Shown piece after piece: positions 42,301 to 55,400 of a stretch of DNA of 64,000 nt. The stretch's first letter is position 1. Each line of letters begins with the position of its first letter. The translations under genes were made by a program, and so were the position numbers. The stretch comes from Branchiostoma belcheri. Taxonomy: Eukaryota > Chordata > Leptocardii > Amphioxiformes > Branchiostomatidae. The stretch covers positions 1,887,216-1,951,215 of the forward strand of contig NW_017803998.1 of assembly GCF_001625305.1 (NCBI RefSeq), in the 5' to 3' direction. Below the pieces are notes generated by a model, which had not been told where the DNA came from, searched no databases, and saw nothing but the letters and a program-made list of their open reading frames with translations.

Positions 42301-45300
42301 TGATATGAATGAATGATTGCATTGAGTAATTCACCATGTTTTTGTGTTACAGTAGTGAATGACCAGATTGTATGACATCTTTACAAAGCCTGAAGGGACT
42401 GACCAATCAAGGGCCTCCATTTTCTAAATTGATTATAAGGCTGTAATACCATTGGCCAGCCAAGAAATTTACTTTATGGGGACTGTACAATGATTCTGTC
42501 TTGTGTAATCACCATATTAGGTTAACTACTAAAGAGATGATTATGGTAACGATGCTCTTCATTTCTGTGTTAGGTACACTGTGGCAGATGAAGGCAGTGC
42601 CTACAGAGTGAGCTACTTCGTGGCCCAGTGCAAGGATGACACGTGTCAGAACGGATGGGACCTTCTATCTGACCAGATTGTCACCAAGCGACAGTGTACA
42701 AAAGAGACATGTAGTGCACTTCAACTACCAGGTCAGAAAAAACAGTATTGTTTACAAAAGAATCTGTGTTAGTCATTATTTTCAGGTACGGAGGTATTGT
42801 TTTGGGTGGGTTTGAGTCATGGGTTTGTCTCTTTTCTAATTGCTTTGGTTGCATGGGATGTGACTTTGACGCTAGATTGACAGGGAGGTCACCCTAAATT
42901 GACTCAGCATGCACATTCAGTAAGTGCTAAATATTTTAATTGCTTTGGTAGCATGGAATATGATTTTGACGCTAGATTGACAGGGAGGTCACCCTAAAAT
43001 TGACTCAGCATGCACATTCAGTAAGTGCTAAATATTTTAATTGCTTTGGTAGCATGGAATATGATTTTGATGCTAGATTGACAGGGAGGTCACCCTAAAA
43101 TTGACTCAGCATGCACATTCAGTAAGTGCGAAATATTTACATCATACCAAAACATTTGCCGCAGATCTGTGAACTTGAAGACAGTGAAAATCAAAATTGT
43201 CCCAAAAAGTCCCAGCAAAGATGAATGGCTACGCCCCCGAGGCATTGCCAATAAAAAGATTTCGCGGTATCTAATTCTTCTTATATTTTGTTTTACAGGT
43301 GATGGCAGCCTTTCTGGCTTCGCCACCGAGTTGGCCGGTACTGTGAATGAATATGTAGATGATGCAGTCTTTTGTAAACTGGACATGACGGACCAACTTG
43401 GAGGAGAAGAGTGCTCCCTCCAACCAAGTGGGGTTGGACCATCTGAATGTTCCAGTATCAACCTTCCCGAGTAAGTAAAATAAAAAAGAATTGTAAAAGT
43501 GAACTCACTAAAAAGAGATACTAATTCTGCCCGCCTTAGGCCAGGGCCTCCCCCCCTAAAGTGCCCCAACAGGGGCTATATATAGGGGTGTAGCCGGGGC
43601 TCACATAACACCTCAGAGCCCAGGCAAAGATGAAGATGAAGATGAATCCGTAGATCATGAGAGATAAGACAATGATGCTATGTACAGTATTCCTAGGCTC
43701 CTTGTACTGGAAAAATTCCCCCTGCTGTTTTAACAAGTACAATGAACAGTAGACCATGGCTTGAATACCATATTGCATGCAACTGGAAAGACTTGCTACT
43801 AGAATGGTCCTTTACTAGGATGGCCTTTTCAATATTTTTGCTTATAGGAAAGAGCTAGAGCTAATTACCAGTTTGATCATGAGATCTTAACTGTCTGACC
43901 AAATCGTGAAGTTGTAGTTTTTCTTATTTTCTTAATCTTCTTACTCGCAGTATTCCTGGACTTCACTGTGAGATTAACCCAGGATGTCTTGGATTTGTCT
44001 GTTGTATGGAGATTGACTTAAAGGTATAGTTTTCACATACTTAAACCTTGTTGCTGCCTAACGCCATGAAAGATAGAGAATCAAATTACTGCCTTATTGA
44101 GATGTACACTTGCTATTGAACGTTACTGTATCTTTAAGCAATTTTAAGAGGGTTAGGTTGGTCAACGAAGGTTTTCATTTCACAGTAAATGCACTGCAAT
44201 AAATAAGTAATTTTGTGTATCTTCCTTTTAAAAACGTTATCATTCAAATCTGTTCTCAAACAATAAGTACTAAGGAATTTTTGTATCACATACATTTTCA
44301 ACCTTTACCTATGCAAGTAGTACAATGGGATATTTCCGAGTGCCATAAAAAGATGCAATGACATTAACAACCATCTGCCTTTCTTAGGTGAAGACCTGGA
44401 GTTTTAGGATGGGGGTTACGTATGACCCAGAGACATACAGAGTGGAAGCAGTTGTAGGAAACAGAAGACATGACTACGAGCCATTCCTGTACCCATGGGG
44501 GGAGGAGCAGACTGACACCGTTGGCCCAATCACTGTCAAGTAAGTAAAACTGCTTATTCTTAGTGCTCATTGGTTATTGTTGCCCCTTTCCTTAGCCCTG
44601 ATTGGTTATTAGCATCCTTACTGCTGATTAGAACTTGCCACCGCTTTCCTTCGTGCTGATTTGTTATTGTTGTCCCTGTCCTTGTCACTCATTGGTTACT
44701 GTTAACCCTATTCTTGGTGCTTACTGCTGATTAGAACTTGCCGCCGCTTTCCTTCGTGCTGATTTGTTATTGTTGCCCCTGTCCTTGTCGCTCATTGGTT
44801 ACTGTTAACCCTATTCTTGGTGCTTGTATTGGTGACTGTATAACCCCTGTCCTTAGTCCTGATTCGTTATTACCACCCTATCGATACTGATGAGTGGAAC
44901 ATTCTCCCTATAGTGCTGATTGGTTGTTGTTACTCCTGTCCTTAGTGCTGATTGGCTGTTGTTGCCAGTGTCCTTTGTGCTCATTGGTGACATCGTAATT
45001 TTATCCCAGTGTTACACGTAGTATTGGTCAACACAAAAGCCACATTTGATACTCTTTTTGATCTCCATTGTACAAATGTGAATGATATGAAAGACTAGAT
45101 ATTTGGAATTGACACACAAGTAAAGATGTAGGTATACGTAGCTACAGTTGCAATTTTTGTCTCACAAAGACTCTTTTCAAAACATACAAGTCATGCAATT
45201 CAATGAACCATCCCTTACACAATAATAACGCCTGATCATAATTATAACAATAATAATCATAATCATAACACTGATCATAATAATTTTTCATAATTCAACT

Positions 45301-48300
45301 CATAACTGATCATAATAATAACTGATCATAATGATAATAGTCATGATAATAACAATAATCATAATCATAATAATAACTGATCATACTAATTATTCATAAT
45401 TCAACTCATAACTGATCATAATAATAACAAAGACTCTTTTGCCGCTAGGTACAATGTGGACTACCCTGCTGGAGGATTGCGTAACGCTATGAAATTTACC
45501 ATGGAACTGGATGTCAGCATTGATGGAACCAGGGAACCCAACATGCCTCTCACCATTGAAGCTACCTCTGCTCATCCATTGGTGGATTCTCCATATGTGC
45601 TTCCAGGTAGTTTATGAAATCTCTAGAATCTGTCCCTTGCAATCTTTAGAAGTCCTTTAAAACTCTACACTATATTAGATTCATTAAGCCTATTCTTGAA
45701 ATTCAGAAAATGCACTGAAAAGGCTTTCAAGATGTGTTTGTTCAACGTTTACCTGTAACTAGACTTCGGCGATCTCATACCTCCATGACATGTTCAGTGC
45801 TTTCGTAAATCTTATGCATGGTGATGACCACCTGTAAATGGCTAGTATGTACATGACATGTCATGGAGGCAATGATAATTTCATGATACAGAAGTGACCG
45901 TGAAACTATGAAGATAAAAGCACCATGAACAAACCTGGAATTACACCATTTACAGTATATTCCATTAAATAAAGGACGTTCTCTTATTAGACATTTCATT
46001 CATGGTATTCCCTTTGTATTTCAGGCACTGCAGACAGTTTCCTTGGGGAAAACGGAAACGAACTGAAGAAACAAGCAGTATACCGCTTCTTAGGTGTATC
46101 AGACCTGTACACTGCGGATGACTGTAGCCACAGTGTGCAGACAACAGTCCCTGATACTTGTGTAGAACAGAACGGCACCCTCCCGAGTGAACCAGGAAAC
46201 CTAACCTGCAGCTACACTGACCAATGCAGCAGTGTCGAATGCTGTCTGTCTGTGGACTTCAAGGTACTGTAGATTGTATTTTGATGTGATGTTTTTGCAG
46301 TTGAACATATGTTCTGTTTTCCATTGTTTTTCTACTATTGTCAATGTCAATGACACTGAGGTTGAGACACTGAAACTTAGCATTCACTATGCGGTAAAAG
46401 TTATATGCAGCAAAATTAAATGTAGTTACAGTTAGTACAAATAGTATTAAAGCTATAAGTATGGTTCAAATATGGAAAACATTGAAGTCGTAATCTTCCT
46501 GACCATGTATACAAAAAAAGTGCTGCTGGCTTACTATTGTATATATACACAGAACCATACCTAGCTAGCTCTATGCCTAGATGGGTTTGGGTAAAGATTA
46601 AGCACGGTTCTGGATATCCAACATAGATCCAGCATGTCTCTGGATAAGCGCCGATTATCCACAATCCATGCTTGAGTATGGTTGCTGATGAATTATGTTT
46701 CTAGATACAACCTTGAAGCTTTTATAGCATAATGATATAAAACAGAAATAAAATTGACATAATTTTTTGATGTGGTTTTCAGACCGGACGTAGGTCCTTC
46801 AGAGTATCATACCAGATTGATGTGAATGACTATAAGCTGACAGTTGGACTGGGCAGCTATGAATTCACCAACAGTTTGTTGCTGCCAATGACTGAGGAGA
46901 GAGAGGAAACTATCGGTGATGTCTTCAGGATAAGGTAAAGATATTTGCATAGAACATTTAGCCAAAGTTTAAGAATTTACTGAGTGTAAATATCTGTTCT
47001 GTAGGCCCATGGACATCCAGATTGATTGATACACAAGGAAATTATTACCTAAGCAACTGGATCGACGTTTCAAACATTTAATTTATTAGTAATCACTGAC
47101 AAAAACTAGTGGATGCTATACTTGAAATGTATGATAGCTACTTGGGTAACAATTTTCTTGTGCATATGTACTGTAAAATGACATATAGTGGTTTTAACTT
47201 TGCATTTTTCTAATGCACCCCCATGTCAGAAAAGTTGCTTTCTTACTCTACAATTAATAACTTAAAAGGCATTTTAACTAGTTGACCAATTCTTGTAGAG
47301 ATTTAGCAAAGGTAATGATTGATTTCAAACCTGTATATTGTACCCAAATGTATATTACGTGGTTTAATGCACGTGTGTTTTCTTCTTGTAGGTACAACAT
47401 TGAGAGCTTGACAGACGACCAACAGTACAATACAAACTTGAAGGTCATCTTTAACTCCGGGGAAGGAGAAGAAGAAGAGTTCATCCTCCTTGACAACATC
47501 CTCATGCCAGAGGAGGCACTTGATCCTGGTGTACCATTTAAGATCCAAGGTATACATTTATAATTGTTTAGACTTATGGGCAATAACCCAGTAAAGGTTT
47601 TTCCAATATGTGCTTCTAGTAATTTCAGACAGTACATGACTGTATATCGGACTATCCATTATCAATCTAGGTATGATGTATATGATAAAACAAATTAACC
47701 CTATGCATATTATATGAACAAACCTTTTGCCGTTTTTCTTTCAGGTATTTCTGTGAAACCAATTGCCTTCTATCCTCTAAACACACAACTGGGTGGAATG
47801 GATGTAACAAAGACAGGAGACAACGCTGTCCTTCATGGAACTAGTCCTGGTACGGGACTCAACAATGAAGACGGCGGATCACAGACCATACAAGATACCG
47901 CAGACTCTCGCTCACACATAGATTTCCCCAACTACGGCAAACTTGAGTCAAGATCATCCATAACCATACTGGTCGCCATTCGCCCGAGTACACTCGACCA
48001 GTCTGCACCGATTTTCGACTACAGGGGAGGCAGTGTCGGTCCTGATGTCCATGGTTTATACCTTTGGCTTTCACCGAATGGGAGTCTAAGTGCAAATCTT
48101 CAGATGCAGACACAAACCGGGGTAGAAGACGTGATGTTCCAATCCGAAGAAGACGCAGTGAAGGCAGGAGAGTGGAACTTCGTCGGCGTGTCCTACGACA
48201 ACGTCACGGCAACAGGGCACCTGTGGGTGGACGGAGAAGTAGTCGTGGAGGTACAACATCCACCTGGAAGGCTGGCCACAGACACGTCTGCGAGGGCGGG

Positions 48301-51300
48301 GTATGCGGAAGATGCCGAGGGGAACGGGTTCGCCTTCAGTGGGAACCTGGCCTGCGTACAGGTCTGGAACCTTTCCCTCACGGGTCAACAAGTGGGAGAA
48401 GCCATAAACTTCTGCCCTTACACTGGGTCCTTCTCTATAACAGGTTGGTGTAAAATTTCTCCACATCTTTAGCATTTTTAAACGAAAAGATTTATGTACT
48501 GTATTTTTGATTGTCAATGTCAATGTTTTCGGGAAAAAGATAGTTATTATGACCAATTCTTTCTGGATATAAGGGTCCAATTACATGCCTCATGCGATTG
48601 CAAACTGAATGCATTTTGGAAAAGGTGAGCATGTGTTCTAAATTTAAAAAAAAAATCAGCTGATTTGTTACAGAAAAGACTTTATTAGATCCTTGTCAGT
48701 GGTCTGTTATGTTACAGCCTGCTTGAAGATAATGCGGCATCAAAATCTTACAATGGCTTACAATGATTGTGATTGCACCATAAGCTGAAACACTCGCAAC
48801 TAGTACATCTTGTATATTCTGATGTTTTTTCTATATTTCAGCCTGGCCAGAAACTGTGGCAAAGTTCCTCCAATCCGTCCACTATGACCCTGCTGGACCA
48901 ATCGTGGGCACTGTGACAAAGGCTGTCTTCCGCCACTACAACATGTACGACTACCTGGAGCAAGACGAATGTGACACCGCATCCCTCACGGCAAGATCCT
49001 GCCCAGACCTTTCCTTGAAACAAGATGACACGGTGTTCCTTCAGCCGTCTGACCAATGCCTTGGAGTCCAGGGCTGTGTAAAGCTGGACTATGCAGTGAA
49101 GACATACTCTTTTGGCATATCATTTTCTCTCGACCCAAACGCCTTCACCGTCCGGTACAGTTTTGGTGGGCAACAGTTCACCGCAGACCTCTTCGAAGTG
49201 GCAAACGGAGCCATACAAACCCGGCGCATTAGCAGCAGTATCGAGCTGAAGTGGACTGCCCGTCCACTGGAGTTTGGTGAACTCATCAGCGTGAACCTTG
49301 ACCTCCACTTCACCACAGACAACCACCTGGTTATCCACAGCATTTTGAAGAACGTCAGCCTACCCAACAAGGCTATTGAGCAGTCGGATGCGTCGACTTT
49401 CGCAAATGTCCTGTCAAAGGTAAAGGACTTTCCAGCATCTTTGCCAGATACAGACTATCTTTCGTTCACTGGGTCGCAGCTTGGACTAGATGCGGCGATT
49501 CTACGACAACCAAGCACGTGGGAAGAGGAACTGACGATGCCAACCTTCACTGCTGGAAGCACCTGCATCTTGAAAACAGCAGCAGAGAACATTGCTGAAC
49601 TATCCAACAATATGGTCACGTGTGTGGCTCTGGAACACTGCGTGGGGATCCAATGTCAGGCAAGCGTTGACCTCAAGGTCGTTGAACCTGTCTTCCTGGT
49701 CTCCCTGAAGATCAACCCCTGTTTGCCTGACGTTGGAACAACAATCAGATTCGAAAACGAACAACACTACCTGAACTTCAGCTCCACGTATGACATTTCA
49801 GAGGGACCCTTTGAAATCCTCGACTTTGGAGACCACATCAAGTTACAGTACAGCATTCTACGCGGTCCTGATCAGACCTTCGTCACGACCCTGAACCTTC
49901 TCATGTGTGTGAACAACATCTGTGCTGTGAACGTCCCCATCTTGGACGAACTCGCCATCCCCAGGCCTCCGTACTGCACTCGGAGGAGAAGGGACGTCCA
50001 GGCCACCGAAGAAGGTTTGAGTTTGGTGAAAACTCCACAGTTCGTTCCTCTCATGATTCACACCCTGGACAACGGTTTGGAGATCCAGGCCCAACAGTGC
50101 AAGCACATGCTACATGTACACTACGACCCCAAAGCACCGGACTGCCCGGGTTTACCCCAGATGTGGCACCAGCAAAAGCAGTGTCTACCCTACCGTAACT
50201 GCCGCGGGATCTCCTGCTGTGTCCACCTGGATCCGGATCACACAGATCTCATGAGTCACGTCAGCCTGGACATGGAGACATGTGGACGGCACCTGACCAT
50301 CCGGGTCGGCAACTGGTCATTCACCGAGACCATACCAAAGGCACACAAGAGGTTCTCACAGAAAGAGAAAATCGGAGAAGCGATTCAAGTCTTGTATGCC
50401 GCCATGAACCCTGACGGGCACAGAGTTGTGGTGGATTTCAAGCTACATGTATGCGACCACGAATCATCCGAACGGCACTGCCACAAAGTCGAGATTCTAA
50501 AAGACGCTGTCATCCCTCTGTTTGCTTGTCGAGAGGAGAAACTGGTCGGCGACACGGCCAGGGCTTCTTCTCTTCGCTACAAGGTGAAAGTCGCTAGACG
50601 AATACCAGGCCCAACAACAACAGCAGTCCAAGTCGCTCCTCCTACTGGGAAGTACAAAGAGTTAGCAGCCTACAGAAAGCAACAGGAAGCTATGCACCTG
50701 CATCACAGCCTTGTGAAGAGGTCTGCAACAGCCACGAACCCTGTCCTGAACATGACATTCCTGGACATCCGTAAGACGTTGGACTTAAACAACATCGACC
50801 CAATCCTCGCATTCAACCTGATGAAGAGCCTAAAGGAGCTGCTTGCAGACCTTGTCAATGAAGCCATCGACCTGCTCTTGAGTAAGGACACTGAAGAGCT
50901 CTTCAAGTCCCTCGACTTGACCTTCCGTGGCGGTTGGGAGTACCCCAGGCAGACGATCAACTTCTTTTCATATTCACAGTTTTTCCTGGTTGGTGGGCTT
51001 GTACCGATGACATTTGGTAAGTATCTTGAAAGTTCATAAGTGTTGGTAGAAGTTATCATGAAGCCAGTTTGAGGATTTAGCCAAATTTCGACTGCACAAC
51101 TCCAAGAAATGAGCAATTAACGACGTCACATTATGCAGTGAATTACAACCAACCCTCAACAAAGACGGGCACGCCACAGACTTTCTGCAACCTATGATCC
51201 CACTGCTTAAGTTCCGTGCTGTGTCATCTGCGTACATGGCATCACTGAAGTGGTGGATTTGTCATTCCTTGACAAAGGCTGGAGTTTTACGGTCGAACAT

Positions 51301-52397
51301 TTGGTCCGAGTCAAACGTCATGTGTTGGAAATATTACATTTCAAACTTGGTTGACTTCGTAATACATTAACTAATTTGAATCATTTGGCACATTTTGAGT
51401 GTTTGTGTCAGTCCCTTATTGTTTAACGCAACTTGTTTTCTGTAGAAATTGCCTTTAAGTTTATATTTTTATCACTTTAAGTGATTATGAATATTTTAGA
51501 ATGTTTATGAATGTTTTAGTGCTAAATTGCCTGATTGGCTAATAGATACACGTACATTACATGAGCCAGACATTTTACCTATATTTCATATCCATGAATT
51601 AATTTTTTTCTCTTCTGCCAGGGTTTGGTGCGGATGGGTTTTATGGAGTACTTATCACTTTGAAGGCCGAGATGGGGACTATGGGTCTGACAGGTACACA
51701 CAGACTTTGATTTTATTACTTCTAATACAGAATTTGATGGCAACATGAAATCTGAAATTTAAGCTGAAACATAAGTTTTATATATAATTATGTAGAATAC
51801 AACACAGGGCATTCTATGTCACCTGAGGTAACAGCCCAACCAGCGGAAGGGCTGGGACCGAGGGTAATGCGGAATACACTTTGTTGTATTTATGTCATAC
51901 CCACTTAAGAAAATACACATTTCAATGCAAAATGTGCCAAACAAAAAGTTGTAAGTATCTTTGAATTTCCAAAAGCGACGCATGCAGTGCACGTAAAATG
52001 CACTCTAAATAATATTATTCTGTACAACATTAAATTATGCATAATAGGAAGCCTGTGTAATGACCAAATAGAACCATGTGTGATACCGCTAGTTATTATA
52101 TAGATACAACCGTATTGAATGTTATTGTGGCCTAAATATACAGTGTATGATAAAGTTTTAAATATTTTTGTACCCATAACGTTACACAATTATCTGTTTT
52201 CTGATTTGCAGGGACGTCGACACCTTATATAGGGATAACAGTATGGGGTGAGCTGGGTATTGGTGCTCTCATGTATGGGAAACTCCGGCTGGAGGGAGAC
52301 ATCATGCAAACTCGCTTTCCCACTATGGCAGAGATGGGCTTCAGCAAGTTCCCATTCGACGTTGGGTATGATGCGTAGATTACTACTACTACTACAT

Positions 52398-52428
<31 letters not shown>

Positions 52429-55400
52429 GGACAATGTGAAACACCTTGTTAGCATCTGACGCAAAGATCAACAAAAAGTGTAGATTTTTTGTGACCTGGA
52501 CTCCAAAGAGAAGTGCCTTTTTTTGTAACAAATCTTGGGTCGATTTTTACAAGATACAGCAATGTACCATATCATAACATGTTATATCCTGTTCTTTCTT
52601 GTTTGATCTACTTACTAGGTTTAGGTACCTATATTATGTATTCCGAAAAACCTTTTTTTTCCAACAACCCAAATAACCAAATCCTATGTCGGAACATTGC
52701 CTAGCTAGTTAGTGACCCTGCTTCTGGACCAAGGGGTTGTGAGTTCCAATCCCGACCACTGTCGCTCACCTGCATGAAATGCACTGTAACTAAAGGAAAG
52801 GGTTGCAGTCCTTAGGATGGGACGTTAAGCTGTGTTCCGCCTTTCATTGTTGACAGCCAAAAAGAACTCGTACGTAGAACGGTATTACGAACCTGCAAAT
52901 ACTACACATGGCGTCTGTCTGCCACATCCAATGCAAGTGAAGCTCTTCAGCGAGCTAAACTGGTTCGAGATTGCATATTACATGATTAATTTCTATTCCA
53001 GGATGACGTTGGATGTTGAGTTGATCCCCCTGGAGTTGCGTCTGAAGGCGCTGGTCACAGTGGAGGTCAGCATCCCACTGGTCGGAACCATCAAAGAAAC
53101 GCTGTTCGAAGCTTTACTGTGGCAGTTCACCACCCCAACTATCAGCGCTCGGATCCTGGAGCTCACCACTAAAGAGAAAGACGAGTCCCCTCCAAAGATA
53201 GAACCGGCTGTTGGTGTAAGTTTATCATAAATTTTTAGGACGGAAGTATTGTCTTTGGTCGGGTCAGTTGATAGTTTGTGTGTATGTGTCGAGTCTGCAC
53301 TGGAACCACCTAAGGAATTGAGTCATTCGTGGCTGAGTTTCATTGGCCATAGAGTGATGGGGGTGTGAACTCTGGTGTGCCCTTGGGGTCATAATATTTG
53401 AGGGGGGATACGTCTCAAAAATTTGACTGATGGGAATCATAGAAGGAAGTTACTTGAAGTTCATACAATGGAAAACTTCCTGGAAAAATTTGGGTTTTCC
53501 AAATTTGGTATAATTTCCAGCTCTCCTGTTTATCACGTCTTTCCTGTTTGACTCGTCAATCTGCCTTGCCAGTCTTTTTCCCGTGCACCCACGTGCTGTC
53601 AACATACTCTCAAGTTACCCCATTTCCCGTGCCTGACCTTTTGACAAATCATCCTGCTAGTCAATCTTCCCTCACCCACGCACTGTTAACCTAGTACAAT
53701 GTCCAGACAAATAGCATAATAAGTTTTATTGCAAATTCTTGCCCGAGGGCTAATTGCAGGAACAGAAGGAACATTTGGTATAAAAACAGATAATTAGTAC
53801 ACATAAAACTACTGATAACTACTAAGAAACTGCTAGTAAAAATAGCGACCCAAAACATACGAATCGGCTATGCACATGTCCAATGTGAGTGTATTGCTGT
53901 TTCAGGGAGGCGGAGGTTCAGGGGCACAGAACTGTGAGGTGAGCCAGATACCGGGTCTGGACTACACCGAGCCGGCCTTCGAGATCGAGATAGCCGCCAG
54001 TGACGACAGGTCGCCCGCTAACCTGTTCTACAGCGTCGGGACATCACCCGGGGACTCTGACATTATTGATATGGAGGCACTGGGAGGGTCTGTGACACAG
54101 ATAAAAGAGGTGTGTTGATTGATTATAATGCAAACTGATCATGAACCATTGAGTGAATAGCTCTGTCAGATTTGTTAGAGATACCATTTACATGTGAAAA
54201 TACCTACCAGCTAGAAATTCTACCAATGTTGTAAATTTCAACTTACTTGGGTAAGTTGAAATTCCTTGTGTTGGAAATTACAGCTTAAACTTCCTCCATG
54301 ATGACCTGTACCCGAACAGAAAATTGAACTTTCAAAATAATGATAAAACATAATAATTATATAGTAATTAAAATTAGTCATAACCCAGTCCATTCCAGTG
54401 GGTCATCATTTTTAAAGTTTTCAAGAATTTTTAGAAACTATCTTACAATTTTACTGATTGAATGTATTCTGCAGGACTTGAGGAATGGCATCCCGTTGTA
54501 CTTCATCGTGCATGCCTGTAACACCGGTGGTCAGTGTGCTCAGGCCACCTGTAGTCTGCCCACCTACGACAACACTCCAACTACAGGCAAGATTGAAGTG
54601 GACTACCTCTCCACAAGGTAACGAAAACTGATCAAATCAGATCTTTGGTATTCAGGACAAGTATCCAATGTTGCTATCTTTTGGTAGAAAATCATTCAAT
54701 GTCACCAGCAGCCTTTTGGATACAGTACCAATTGCGTGGATACTATCTCGGCTACCAGATGTTCTACTTACTGAAAACATCTGCATTTCCTTGTTTAGTA
54801 GGGCTTTTAATCTGGTGTCACATTATGTCAACAGATTTTGTTGATTACAGAAAGGTTACAGTGACTGTATTTTACTCTCCAAGCAGAGGTCTTTAAACTT
54901 TGAAGCTTTTTCGGAGCTGTTTTAGAAGTTTTGTTTGGCTTTATACAATCATAATACTTTATAATTTATTTTTTATTTATATTTTGTTGCTGGCCTAAAC
55001 CAAAGAAAAGCTGACAATTTGAAAATAGAAACCTGAACTATTAACAAATTTAATACAGTGCTAACTGCCCGCCCCTTCTAAATACAGTCATGTAATATTA
55101 TATGGAATGACAATGATGCAATGTGTTTAACAGATGCCAAGTATTTTGGATTTCATCTAGTCCTGGACTTATTTTCTTTTTCTTTTTTATCTACAGTGAT
55201 CCGACGAAGTTGAGTGCAGCTGTGAAGTTGTATGACGACTCAATGCTGACTGGTCAGAGATGGGGGGTGGGGTACGGACAGGGCGTCTGGGGAGACCAGA
55301 TAGGAGCATGGAGACCCTTCACCATCACAAAGAGCAGCGCCAGATCTGATGGTTTGTTTGTTTGTTTGTTTGTGCCTTTATTTATACTTAATGATATATC

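Noticed and set aside
52832-53001. Open stretch before exon 66 as definite coding sequence
   Set aside because: Entry at 52857 would break phase with exon 65. Kept only as an alternative.
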